From the NCBI RefSeq assembly GCF_000142905.1, contig NW_013657640.1:148007-212006 (forward strand): a stretch of 64,000 bases of DNA, read 5' to 3'. A program made the translations under genes and the position numbers. This document shows positions 1-10,953 of the stretch, piece by piece. The notes beneath the pieces are model-generated. The model searched no databases and was not told where the DNA came from. It saw only the letters and a list, made by a program, of their open reading frames with translations. Source of the stretch: Thecamonas trahens ATCC 50062 (lineage: Eukaryota > Apusozoa > Apusomonadida > Apusomonadidae). Within the stretch, counting starts at the first letter, position 1; every line of letters begins with the position of its first letter.

Positions 1-1
1 C

Positions 2-1645
2 CCGTCGCAGGCCGAGGAGCTGCAGGCGATGGAGACCAGTCTCCGCGAAGCGTACGCGCTCGCCGAGTCGCGGTTCATCTCGCTTGCCGAGAGCAAAAAC
101 GTTGATTCAGGTGCGACAGCCGTCTCTGCCCTCATTCATGGCAACAAGCTCGTGGTTGCCAACGTTGGCGACTCTGAGGCTGTGCTCTCGCGTGATGGCA
201 TGCCTGTCAACCTGACAGTCATCCACAACCCGGCCAAGAACCCGGCCGAGGAGGAGCGAATTGTGGCTGCCGGCGGGCGGGTGTACAAGAAGCGGGTGGC
301 GCTACCGTCGGTCCCGCCGCACCTGTGCAACATTGCAGTCTCGCGGGCGTTTGGCGATATCCTGTTCAAAAACACGCCTGACGGGACAGCGTCGGGGCTG
401 ACGGCGGATCCGGACGCAGCCACGTGGCTCATTGAGCCGCAGGATGAGTTTCTCATTTTGGCATGCGATGGGGTGTGGGACGTGATGACACACGAGGAGG
501 CTGTCGACGAGGTGTCATCGAGCCTTGCGGCGTCGCAGTACGACCCGCAGGCTGCTGTTGAGTGCCTGGTCAAGGCGGCGTACGCGCGCGGCTCGACCGA
601 CAACATCACTGCGCTGGTGGTGCTCTTCGAGTTTGTGCCCGAGGAGGACCTTCTTGAGCTGCTGGAGGACGACCCGAGCCCGCCGCTGGCGCTGGATGTC
701 AACGGCGAGCCCGCGAGTACCGAGTTTGAAGGCAAGGTGAGCGAGCTGCAGGCGCTCGGTAACGGGTTCTCACCGGTCGCGCCGGTCCACCAGACCGGGA
801 CTATCAAGCTTATGCCGCGGACGGCGGCGGGCCCGTCGACGCCGACCGCAGGCGGATCGGGCATTACCTTTGCGGCCACGGGAGCAGGCTCGGACTCTGA
901 CGACGGTGTCTCGCCGTTTGGCGTCGACTCGGACGAGTCGGGCTCTGACGACGAGTGGGACGAGAAGGCGCTGTGGCCGGGCAAGCTCGCGGCTTACACC
1001 GAAGAGACACCACTCAACGGTGCGCAGCGCAACGTGCCGGGCACCAAGCGCGACGAACTGTTTGCATGGAAGGCCGCGCCGCTCGAGGAGCAGACCGGCT
1101 CGCTTGAAGTCCAGCAGTACCTGCAGCAGCTGATCCGGAGCGACCCCGCAGACGTGGACAAGATTGTGGAGACGCCCGAGGGCGTGTCGTCGGTGGTGTG
1201 GCAGTACGAGCACCTGCGCCAGCTGACACTCGAGCTCTCGCATCTGGCAGTCATGCTGGAAGAGTGCGGGTGCTCGCCCGAGTCGTGCCCCAAGATGAAG
1301 GCGACTCAAGAGTGGATGTTCCTCTGCGCAGCCCACAAGGAGCCGCAGGAGTGCTCCGCCATCGACTACATGTGCCACACGCTCGAGGGCGCCGCCGCGC
1401 TGCTCAACTCGCAAAAGTACTTCCCCTCGCGCATCAACCTCAAGGAGGCCGACGCCAAGCCGAACCTCCAGTCGGTCGCCCGCCGCCTCTATCGTATCTG
1501 CGCCCACGCCTTCTTTGCCCATAACGACGCCTTTGAGGAGTTTGAAGCCGAGACGCACACTACCGAGCGCGCCGTCAAGCTCGCTGCCCGCTACAAGCTT
1601 GTTGGCCGCAAGATGCGCATCATCCCGCCTGTCGAGGAGTGGTAA
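2..1645 (+). CDS. PP2C-type Ser/Thr phosphatase fused to a MOB4/phocein domain (5'-partial)
   Basis: The frame is open from the window edge, so the N-terminus is missing; the first Met inside is at 29 and numbering below starts there. Residues about 25-200 are the C-terminal two thirds of a PP2C (PPM) domain: DSGATA, VGDSEA, AVSRAFGD, then the metal-binding ACDGVWD and STDN motifs. An acidic Asp/Ser-rich linker (about 205-325) follows. Residues about 330-538 are a MOB domain closest in recall to MOB4/phocein, with the WMFLCAAHK and KYFPSR motifs and zinc ligands Cys415, Cys420, His493 and His498. PP2C enzymes are metal-dependent phosphatases; MOB4 is a scaffold subunit of STRIPAK complexes. 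One continuous frame joins the two, with no intron or stop between. It converges on the phosphatase gene that ends at 1741. The fusion is read directly; a STRIPAK link is inference. Confidence 0.9.
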   Translation, partial: PSQAEELQAMETSLREAYALAESRFISLAESKNVDSGATAVSALIHGNKLVVANVGDSEAVLSRDGMPVNLTVIHNPAKNPAEEERIVAAGGRVYKKRVALPSVPPHLCNIAVSRAFGDILFKNTPDGTASGLTADPDAATWLIEPQDEFLILACDGVWDVMTHEEAVDEVSSSLAASQYDPQAAVECLVKAAYARGSTDNITALVVLFEFVPEEDLLELLEDDPSPPLALDVNGEPASTEFEGKVSELQALGNGFSPVAPVHQTGTIKLMPRTAAGPSTPTAGGSGITFAATGAGSDSDDGVSPFGVDSDESGSDDEWDEKALWPGKLAAYTEETPLNGAQRNVPGTKRDELFAWKAAPLEEQTGSLEVQQYLQQLIRSDPADVDKIVETPEGVSSVVWQYEHLRQLTLELSHLAVMLEECGCSPESCPKMKATQEWMFLCAAHKEPQECSAIDYMCHTLEGAAALLNSQKYFPSRINLKEADAKPNLQSVARRLYRICAHAFFAHNDAFEEFEAETHTTERAVKLAARYKLVGRKMRIIPPVEEW

Positions 1646-1740
1646 AGTGCTTTTTCGTTTCCTGCCTGCAGCCGGTCGAGCCCTGCCTCGCTCGCAAGCC
1701 GTGTTGCTGGCTCCTGTTTACGGCAGTGTCTTGTTGAGAG

Positions 1741-2927
1741 TCAAAGAAAGTAATCGGGCACCTGCTTGGCCTGGCCCGACGGCACCTCACGGCGGTCCTC
1801 GGGCGCAGCGGAGAAGACGTTGAACTCGCGGTTGAGCGAGGCGTCGATCTCGCAGATGGACGCCACGTTGCCGCAGCGGTAGCAGTAGTTGGGCGCGGAC
1901 CAGACGGTGGCCAGCAAGCCGTCAAAGTGAATCTGGTAGCCTTCCATGCACAGCTGGTGGGCGCGAAGGACAGTGGAGAGGCCGTTGACGTGCAGGAAAC
2001 GCTCGACGGTGTCTTTGCCGAACAGATGGCCGGCGTTGCGCTGTGAGAGGTTGAATCCGTCACGGTCGGACGGATCCGACCACAGCAGGTCAGCAAAGAC
2101 GCCCTCGGACGGCGGCTCGCGGAAGCGGTCGATGAGCTTGATCTGGTCAACCGAGAGCACCGCCGGCGAGAGCCCACCGTGGACACAGAAGATCTTGCCG
2201 GCAATGATGGCCGAGAGCGGGAGGTAGTCAAAGACCTCGCAAAAGTACGACCAAACGTCGGCCGACCCGTACTTTTGCACGACCTCTTTGTAGAACCCGT
2301 ACACTTGTGTAATCTGCCGCGACTCGTGGTTGCCGCGCAGCAGCGTGATGCGGTCCGGCCACCGGAGTTTGAGGCACGTCAGCAGCGTGATCGTCTCCAG
2401 GTTAAAGTGCCCGCGGTCCACGTAGTCGCCCAGAAACAGGTATCGCGTATCGGGGCACTCGCCGCCGATCTGGAAGATCTCCAGCAGATCGTAGAACTGA
2501 CTGCAGTATCCAGCCGCGATACCGTTACCGTGTTGTTGTGTCGCACCCCGGCTGTCTGTCAGTGGCGAGCCGTCTCTTCTACCCGCCCCCCCTCCCCCCC
2601 TCCCCTCCCCTCTGCGCCCTACCTACCAACCTTCTGCCCACCGCTATCCCACGACAATGCCCACGGCCACCGCCCCCCATCCCCCTCCCCCCCCCCCTCG
2701 CCCCTCCCTCCCTCCCCCTCCCCCCCCCCCCCCCCCCCCCCCACCCCTCCCCCACCCTCAACCTACCCATGGACGTCACCCACAACAGTCACCGGCGCGT
2801 CGACCTCGCACACGTTCGACTCGTCCAGAAGGACGTCAATGACCCGGGTGCAGATGTCCTTGATCGTTGCCTGCGACAGCAGCTCGCACCGCTTGAGCTT
2901 CTCCAGGCACTTGTCCACGTCGTCCAT
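1741..2927 (-). CDS. PP4/PP2A-like Ser/Thr phosphatase catalytic subunit, two exons
   Basis: Exons are complement(2767-2927) and complement(1741-2500); the intron at 2501-2766 has donor GTAGGT and acceptor CTGCAG. The join restores GDVHGQFYDL and gives 306 aa, the usual PP2A/PP4 length. Metal and catalytic motifs GDVHG, GDYVDRG and RGNHES are present, as are [22 protein letters not shown] and the PP2A-group C-terminal tail DYFL, whose terminal Leu is methylated in relatives. The N-terminal KLKRCELL resembles PP4C more than PP2A or PP6, but I cannot separate them without a tree. The intron's coding strand is almost all G runs (23 consecutive C on the + strand at 2720-2742). It is a soluble catalytic subunit expected to work with scaffold and regulatory subunits. 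It is convergent with the PP2C-MOB4 gene. Confidence 0.92.
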
Positions 2928-3070
2928 GCCTCCCCCCCGAACGCCTGACAGAGCCAAGTGTTGCTCGCTCCCCTCCTCCCTCATTTCAATCCACAGGCTC
3001 AGCAGTGCTGAGCATGTCTTGCGGCAAGACATCGTTTATCACTTTACATCCAGGGGCCGGCCGTCTCCAA

Positions 3071-6007
3071 CTACTGACCCTGCTCCGAGACGGCAAGCGC
3101 AGAGCCGACAAGGCCGTTGGCGGTGTTGAACAGGTTGACCGGCGAGTTGCCGTCGGTGAGGAGGACAGACGAAAGGCCGAGCGAGCCCAGGAGCTTGGCC
3201 TGCATCTCGGGCCCGGCCTTGGCAATGTCCTTGATGACCTCGGGCGTGATGGCCTCGATCATGGCCTTGAACTTGCCGGTCTCGATCTCGGTCAGCTGGG
3301 CCTTCTTGTCGAGCTCGAGCTTGTTGAGTGCGGCGACGTGGGTGAGCTCGGCGGCGTAGTGGGCCTGCAGCCGCTTGAGCTCAAAGGCAGCCTCGACGTC
3401 TGCGGCGTCTGCACGGAGCTGGGCCTGCTCGACACTGGCCTCGCACTCGATGACGGTGGTGGTGGCCTGGGCCTTGGCCTCGGCCTTGGCCTTGCCCGTC
3501 GTCTTGATCGACTCGCACTCGGCCTGCAGCCGGAGAAGCTCGATCTTGGCAGCCTCGGAGAGGCACGAGTCGCGGATGCGGAGCTGCTCGAGCTCGCCAA
3601 GCGCGTCCTGCTCCTCTCGCTTGGCGACGTTGCGCGCCCGCGCTTCGAGCGCGTCGGTGGTGATCTCGATGGCGAGCGAGACCGACTTTTGCAGCGAGTC
3701 CCGCGTCCGCTGGTCCACGGGGTCAACGTTCTGGATGTCGACGTTGGTGATGACAAGGCCGTTGGCCGGAAAGACCCGCTCGTCGCAGACCGAGCCATTG
3801 TCGTCGAGGCCAAAGACGGCTGCGCGGATGATACGTGCCGAGTTGGCGTGGAACTCCTGGAACGGAATCGAAGCCACCGTGCCGCGGATTGACGAGCCGA
3901 GCGCCTTGCACGCGTCGCCCACAAAGTCGGCAACCGAGAAGATCTTGCGGGTCGAATCCTCCGTCGACCGGTCGACACGGAACTCCCAGTTGTACCCGAG
4001 CTGAAGCGAGAGGCGTGCATGGTCCGACGTCTCCACCACGATGACGTCGATCATAAAGTCCGGGCCAAGGTAGAGGAGCAGCGACTTGATGGCGTTCGAC
4101 TGCTTCGGCCGCCCGCCCGAGAGCGAGAAGACCGTGAGGTGCTCATTCGGCTGGAGAAGCACCAGCTCTGGGCCAAACACCACCCGGGCATCCTTGGTCT
4201 TGTAGTCAAAGATCTGGACCGCTGCGTTGTGCGGGACACGGTAGGTGACAACCCGCCACTTTTCGCGCCGCTGCATGCCTGTCAGGCCAGCCGCCCGCGA
4301 GCCGGTCGACGCAAGGTTGAGGATCGTCGACTGCAGGCCCGGCGTGCGGCTTGCAGACGAGGAGAACAGCACGTTTGAGCCGGCAGCAAGCTCGACCGGG
4401 GTGTCGGTGAACGGCGTCTCACCGTTGATGAGCGCCTCCATGTCGGCAGGCAGCTCCTTCTCCCACAGCTCCTCGTCGGCCTGCAGCATGTACGACGCGC
4501 CGATCTCGGCGCGCACCTTGCCGGTCGTCATGTTGCGGACGTACACGCCCTCGTTCTTGTCGAGCGGAATGAGCCACCGCTGCGCCGCCACACTGCATTG
4601 CGGTGCTGGGTAGTAGTCGCGCGGCCCAAAGACCATCCACCGCTCACCCGGCTCCCGCGCCACGCCCTCGTCGTCCACGTACGCCTCGACACACCGCAGC
4701 ACTAGCGCGTCCTGCTTCGACAGCAGGTGCGCCGTCTGCTTGCCGGCAAGCAGCCGCTCGCCGGGCTGCAGGAAGAACGTCTTGGGCCCTCGGACCATGG
4801 TCTTGGTTCCCAGCACGTTCTTGCCGGTCGACGCGTCCACAGGATCCACAATGACGCAGTAGTCGGTGTTTGAGAGCGAGATCGCCGTCACAGGCGTCAC
4901 CAGCTGCTCAAAGACCCCGAGCATGTGCGTCGGCGCCTCGGCAAGCGTCACCAGCCACTCGTCGCCGACCTTGCGCTCGATGCCGTAGACATCGGTGAAG
5001 GCTTGCGTTGCGCGCAGGTGAAGGCCCGTCGTCTCGGTCAGGACATGCAGCTCCTGCACCTCGACAAGCTCCTCCGTTACCCGGCACAGGTATCGCCCCG
5101 GCTGCCGCACAATCCACTCGGAGCCAGCAAGCCGCGCCGTTCCATCCGGCTCGGTAAAGTCCTCCGTCGCCCGCAGCCGCAGCGCCTGGGTCTCGAGCAC
5201 CACTACAGAGTGCACCTCCTCCAGCACCGTCACCACCCGCGACGGCAGATACGTCCGCGGGCCCTTGACCAGCCACTGCTCGCCCGCAGCACGCGTCACC
5301 CCACCCTCGTCCTTCACCTCGCGCTCCGCACGCACCCGCAGCGCAGCGCCGTCCTCAATCACGCGCAGCGGCGTCACGCCCAGCACAAGTGCCTCGCCCG
5401 GGTACAGCGGGAACGGGTCCGGAAAGTCGGCCGCAAGCCGCACCTCCTCGTCACCCCACACGCACACGTAAACCCCGTGCTCGTCAATCACAGGCTGCCC
5501 GGCGTCATCACGCTCCACAGGATTGGCCACCACGCAGTACGACGCCGGCGGCAGGACAATCATCGCCAGCGGGCCATCCACCACGGTCTCATGTGCCTTC
5601 TTGGTGAACGTCGCTGGGCCAACCACCAGCCGCTGCACATTCGTGTTGTTGTCCTCCACCGTCACATACGAATACGGCCGGATGCGAATGAGCGACACTA
5701 CTCACGACCACCCACAACACAGTCTGCTTCGTGAGTTCATTGCCTTGCTCCCTCCTTCCCTCTCTGTCCCTTTCCCCCGTCCCTTTCCCCCTTCCCTTTC
5801 CCGCCCCCCCCCCCCCCCCCCTTTTGTTTTTCTGCGCCACCAATGGAAAGAAAAATCATCCGAGTGGAACAAGGAAGAAAGCCACCTTCCCCTCCCCGTC
5901 CTTCCCTCCACAGCACAGGCACCTCCCCACCCCCACCCCCCCCCAACGCCCACCCCCCTCTCCCCCTTCCCCTCCCCTTCCCTCCCCTCCCCCACTCACA
6001 CCGTACT
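3071..6007 (-). CDS. MVP: Major vault protein
   Basis: The main exon, complement(3071-5697), gives 875 aa when joined to one base (A) at 6007; human MVP is 893 aa. It begins [10 protein letters not shown] and carries the N-terminal MVP repeats ([13 protein letters not shown] and PGEQW-type turns), the shoulder domain ([40 protein letters not shown]), a long coiled-coil cap helix (about 680-800) and the cap-ring segment with INLF-type [14 protein letters not shown] self-assembles into the 13 MDa vault particle in the cytoplasm. The reading frame has no ATG upstream; an in-frame stop lies just before the exon. A GTACGG donor at 6006 joined to the AG ending at 5698 makes the ATG from A plus TG. 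The family call is very secure; the split start codon is inferred from the splice signals. Confidence 0.93.
5698..6006 (-). other. MVP intron 1, splitting the start codon; contains a C18 run
   Basis: Inferred intron of 309 nt with donor GTACGG and acceptor GAGTAG. It interrupts the ATG after its first base. Its + strand is C-rich, with 18 consecutive C at 5804-5821 and further C-rich stretches to about 5995. I see no other gene here. Confidence 0.6.
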
Positions 6008-6293
6008 CTTGTTGCGGGTTGGTGAGACGGATGGTGCTCACCCCCACTCTCACCGCCTCACCCTCCTGCCTGCCCGTCTCCACTTCGGCCAGCCCCGATC
6101 GATCACCCGCCACCACCAGCCAGCCAGCCAGCCAGCCAACCGGAAGACGACCAAACCCCAAACCCACAGGTCTTTCCTTTTCCCTTGACACATTGCCTGG
6201 CGGGTGGACCACAAAGTCACCACCCCACCCCCCACCCCGCCTTCCCCCCCCTCCCTCCTCCCTCCCCCCCCCCCCTTCCCAAGTGGGCGCATC

Positions 6294-9214
6294 ATGTCTG
6301 TTGCCATCCGCATCGAGCTGGATAAGCCGTCAGGATTTACCTCGGCGGTGAGGCCGTCCATGGTGTGGTGGTGGTGGACTGCTCAGCACGTGCCGACGCT
6401 ACGGCCTTCAAGAGCCTCGAGCTGGCGGTCCACTCGGCGGAGCATGTCGAGTGGCAGCGCCAGGAGATGCAGAAGGTTGCCATCGATCCGTTTGGCCATG
6501 GCCACAACCACAGTCATCATCATTCCCACCGCAGCCACAGCCACGGCCACGGCCACCACTCCCACTCTCGCAGCGACAGTGGCTACGGCGGCGACCGGTT
6601 TGTCATCACCCACTCGGGCGGGCAGACCCAGATGGTGATTGAGGATGGAGCAGCTTCGCATGGCTCGTCACACTACGGATCGACCGTCTGCGAGCCGGGC
6701 TACGAGATGCGCCAGGTGACCGTGACTGTCAGCGACTCGGCGCCGGTCGTCACCCTCCGCATCGCACTCGATGCCAAGGGCGGCTCATTCGACTCACATG
6801 GCGTCTATCACTTTCCGTTTGCCTTTGCCCTTCCAGTCGATACCCAGGGCTCGCTGGAGGTGCCACAGGGCGGGACTGGGACGCCCATCACCGGCTCGGT
6901 CCGCTACTGGCTCAAGGCCATGCTCACCCGCAAGGGTCTCAAGTTTAACGTAGGCTCGCCACAGCGCGACTTTGTTGTCGCACCGCTCTTCACCTCGGTT
7001 GTTGCCCGGCCCAAGGCGTTGCCTCGCAGCCGGTTGCCGGCGGTGGCGCCTACACTGCCACCCTCTCGCTTGATCGCAATGCTGCTGTCCCGGGCGAGAC
7101 CGTTATGGCTCATCTCCACGTCGCCAACAACTCGCCCATGCCCATCTCCTCGGTCACCTTTCAGATTGTCCAGACCATCTCGGGAACACGCCGCTCGCCG
7201 CCCGAGTCGGGCCAAAAGTCGCTGGTCATTTTCACCTCGTCGCGTCCAGGTGCACAGCCGTACACTCCCCTCACCATCGAGATCGGCATCCCGCTGCCGC
7301 CGGCATTGTGGGCGACCGTCACCGGCCCGCTCCTCCGCAACGAATACGCCGTTGTCGCTGTCATCCATCCGGCGTCTGGGCCTGACGTCCATGCCGGTGT
7401 CGGCCTCTCGGTTCTCGCTCCGAACGCGCTTGACGGCGGCGCGCTTAAGGCTACCCCTTTGGCACTCCGCTCCGCCTCATCGCCGCCAAGGCACCGCCGT
7501 CAGTTGTCCTCGCTCCGCCACCGGGCGTCGACCCGCTGCCGCTCGACGGCACCGTCCTGCCAGAACGCAAAGTCGGCCTCAAGTCGTGGCACATGTACTT
7601 TATCGACGTTCCCGCCCTCACTCACGAGGCCCGCCTCGAAATCGTTCTTCGTGGAACGTCCAAGGCCACGCTGGCCCTTCGCCTTCGCAAAGCCTCGCAA
7701 CCCTCTCATTTGACCTCGTACGACTTTGCCGGCACCAAGGCCGGCAAGCACGTCTACTCGATCGCCATCAACAAGAACAACGGCGTGCCGCTCCAGCAGG
7801 GCCGCTGGTTTGTTGGCGTCTGGGGTACAAACGTCTTCCCACCCTCCTCCAAATATGTTCTCTCCGCCACACTCACTGGTGCCGCTCCGCCGCCGCCGCC
7901 TGCTGCGCTTCCGGAGCGAAGGTCATCGCTAGAGTTGGAGTCTGGCGGCGCATCGTCGTCGGCTGCGCCGTCCACCTCACCGGTCGTTGCCGACGAAACG
8001 CCGCCCCTCCCGCCGTTATCCGGGAATCCGAGAAGTCTGCTACCGCCTCAGCTTCAGCACCGCCGCCGCCGTCGTTTCACGATCCCAACTATGCCTCACT
8101 CGCGTCGGTGGCTTTGGCGGGATCTGCGTACGCTGCGCCGCCTCCAGAGCCCGGAGCAGGCTCGGCAAGTAGTGTCGAGTCGTCGGCGGCCGATGGTGCC
8201 GGAGTTGCCGACGGCGCCGACGACAACAGCTCGTACAGCATTGCGGCCAGCGAGCTGCAGCGCGGCGAGTTGGTCGGATCAGGCGCGTTTGGAGTGGTCC
8301 ATCGCGGTACCTGGCGCGGCGGCGACGTGGCCATCAAGACCATCAAGGTCGATTCGTTGGCTTCCGACGCCGTGGCAGAGTTCAAGGCCGAGGCCAAGCT
8401 CATGCGCCTCCTCCCACCACACCCCAATGTTGTCCAGTTTCTCGGGGTGTGCAAGGCCGGCGAGAACGAGCTCTGCATCGTCTCTTCGTTTGTGCCTGGC
8501 GGCACCCTCCTCGCTCTCCTCCATCCAACCTCGGGCTTTGTGTGGAACGTCGAGAAGAAGCTTGGCGTGGCAGTCGGCATTGCCGCCGGCCTCCTGCATC
8601 TCTCAGCCGAGTCGATTGTCCACCGCGATCTTGCCGCCCGCAACATCCTTGTCTCGGTCGGCGGCCATGGCCCGGCAGCCACAGTCACGCCACTCCTCAC
8701 CGACTTTGGCATGAGCCGCGACGCGTCAGGCGCCGGCGACAACTACACCGCGTCCGTTGTCGGCCCGGTCAAGTGGATGGCGGTCGAGGCCATCACACAT
8801 CGCAAGTACTCGGCCAAGTCGGACGTCTGGTCGTTCGGCGTGCTTCTCTTTGAGATCTTCACCCAAACTGAGCCGTACGCCGGCCTCACTCCGCTGCAGG
8901 TTGCAGCCGGTGTCTCCAGTGGCTCACTCACCCTCGACCTCGATGGCCACGCAGCTGACATCCCTCCGCCCGTCGTTGATCTCATTCAAGCCTGTATGGC
9001 CCACGAGCCCGAAGACCGACCCTCAGTTCGTGACCTGTTCCGCACCGTCTCGCACCTCCGCACTCAACTCAGCCCAACGCCCAGGCCTATCAGCTATGCC
9101 ACTGTCAACCCGTTTGCCCCATCGTCGTCGGCGTCGTCGTCCCCGGCCGCAACCCCGACACAGACCGCAACCTCAGGCCCGGCCTTTGCCTACTCGGAGA
9201 ATCTGGGTGGATAA
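6294..9214 (+). CDS. Arrestin-like / protein kinase fusion, frame broken at four sites
   Basis: The start ATG at 6294 gives an arrestin-N-like beginning (IRIELDKP...YLGGEAVHGVVVV). A His-rich insertion follows (6500-6570), then typical arrestin strands (YHFPFAFALP, GSVRYWLKAML) and an arrestin-C-like segment from about 7090 (PGETVMAHLHV). From about 7590 comes a beta-rich segment reminiscent of PPC/pre-peptidase domains (QQGRWFVGVWG). The kinase runs from about 8250 to 9080: GSGAFGVVHRG, VAIKTIK, HRDLAARN, DFGMSRD, VKWMAVEAI, DVWSFGVLLFE. HRDLAARN and VKWMA are tyrosine-kinase-like. The frame changes at 6333-6334, 7008-7012, 7449-7450 and 8004-8007, each time as if one G or C were missing from a run; adding four bases gives exactly 975 codons. 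It is either a sequence-quality problem or a degenerating gene. Family assignment of the middle segment is tentative. Confidence 0.75.
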
Positions 9215-9434
9215 TAATGCCATTCAGGAGGTTAGTGCGATGCCAGCCGATGCCAGCAGCAACCAGAGGGCGACTGGCGTCGTAGTTTCCCCCGGAAAGG
9301 CACCTGACGCAAACCCGGCGTGAGGAGCGGTGGCCGCGATGAGCGGCGGCGGTCAGAGATAAACAAGACAACACGATGAGAGTGGCAGTTGGGGATCGTT
9401 TGTGTGGAGGAGCGAGAGGCAAAGGTTGATTGGA

Positions 9435-10953
9435 TTAGCCGGTAAACGCGAGAGCAATGTTGACGCCAGAGAGGACGCCAGCGTTGAGGAGGAAGCTCAT
9501 CTGGATGCCACCGTTCTCCTTCTCGTACGGCTCGAGCTCGTCGGGCCCATACATCATCGCCAGCGTGCCACAGTAGCCGTTGGAGAGGGCAAAGAAGGCC
9601 ATGAAAAGAAACGGGTAGCCGGCCCAGCTGGTAAAGTACGGCTCGGTAAAGGTGCCGGCAGCGAGGAGGAAGAGCGGGACAAAGGCGAGGCGGCAGAGGA
9701 TGGGGATGAGCAGGGTCCGTGGCGAGAAGAGGCGGATGAAGCGCGGCGAAGTGCGGCCGATATAGTCAAAGAGCATAAACTCGGAAGTGAGGAGGACCTG
9801 GTACCAACCCGAACTGAGAAAGTTGGGGTCCTTGGGCTTGATCTGCGAGGTGACGCCCGGGAACATGGAGAGGGTGACGACAAAGACAATGTAAACGCCG
9901 AGTCCCTCCTTCCAGAGCTTGGAGAAGACTTCGACGACGGACGGGTCTGTGCGGCAGACGATGACACCGTCCGAGTAGACGTCTAGCTGCGGGCGAGGGC
10001 TCAGTGCCTGAGAGTCGGCGGTAGTGACGTCTGTGGCATCCAGCGCAGGCGGCTGCGACTGGGCCACGATGTGGTACTTGACAAACGGGTGGCGGAGCAT
10101 GGCAAAGTACAGGGTGATGCAGACAGCCAGGACAAGACCGGCGAGTGAAAAATAGATAAACGTCGACTCGCGCAGGCCCTTCTCGGTGTTGGGCAGCGAG
10201 GCCTTGGTGACGATACGGAGGGCAGCGGCGACGATTCCGGAGAGGCCGATGCCCGACATGGCGGCGGTGATGTACGACGAGGGGAAGAGCGAGGCAAATC
10301 CCAAGACGGTGCCAAAGACCACTCCGGTGCAGACACCCGTGATAAAGACAGCGAAGAGAGTGAGCCAGAGCTCGACGTCGTAGGAGAGGCCGAGCAGCGA
10401 GAGGCAGGGTGTGACGACGAGCATGACTAGCGAGATGGAGTACGTGGCGGCGATACGAGTCGAGACCGACCATGAGGCGGCGTAACGGACCGAGACAAAC
10501 AGCATGATGAGCGAGGGATAGTTGAAGGCGCACGAGATGCGGAACTCGATGTTGTTGCCGAATCGCTCCGAGAAGTAGTCAAAGGCCGAGATGAACGAGT
10601 TCCAGGCCATCAGCACGCCCGTACCCAGAATGACCATCGCCAGCCACACCAGATGGTACTACCCTCCTCCATCCGTCCGCCCGTCCGTTCCATCCGTCCG
10701 TCATCCATCCCTCACCAGCCCATGAGTCCCATCCCTCCCCTCCCCTGACCCCCTTCCCCAGGTCACATGGCCGTCACTGCGGGCGTGGATGCTACGTCGC
10801 CGCTTCCCCTCCCCCTTCCCCCTCCCCTCCCCTCCCCTCCCCTCCCCTCCATCTCCCGCATCCCCTTACCTTGTCACGTGGCGCCTTGCGCAAAAGGGGC
10901 TGGCCAGCCTTTCCGTCCTCCTCGCCATGGAGGCGCTCATACGACTTGCCCAT
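9435..10953 (-). CDS. Equilibrative nucleoside transporter (ENT/SLC29 family)
   Basis: Exon 1 is complement(10870-10953), 28 codons from MGKSYERL to APRDK with donor GTAAGG; exon 2 is complement(9435-10658) after acceptor GGGTAG. The join makes RDKYHLVWLAMVILGTG, the classical ENT first membrane helix with WNSF following; total 435 aa. About eleven hydrophobic helices can be counted, with a polar loop around residues 215-260 between helices 6 and 7, as in ENTs. The C-terminal part has LSNGY and PDE...EKENGG before the last two helices. ENTs carry nucleosides or bases down or with a proton gradient; substrate and membrane cannot be told from sequence. The 211-nt intron is G/C-run rich. The gene ends 220 bp from the kinase gene, in convergent orientation. 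Confidence 0.9.

Noticed and set aside
136-984. Long minus-strand frame opposite the PP2C domain
   Set aside because: GC-rich coding DNA gives long antisense frames; no domain is recognisable and the + strand has conserved PP2C motifs.
5723-5740. ATG at 5738-5740 as the MVP start
   Set aside because: It is in a different frame and its frame stops at once; it does not lead into the MVP sequence.
6294-8010. Programmed -1 ribosomal frameshifting in the arrestin/kinase gene
   Set aside because: Four shifts in one gene, none at a canonical X XXY YYZ heptamer and all next to G/C runs, are better explained by missing bases. Kept only as a testable alternative.
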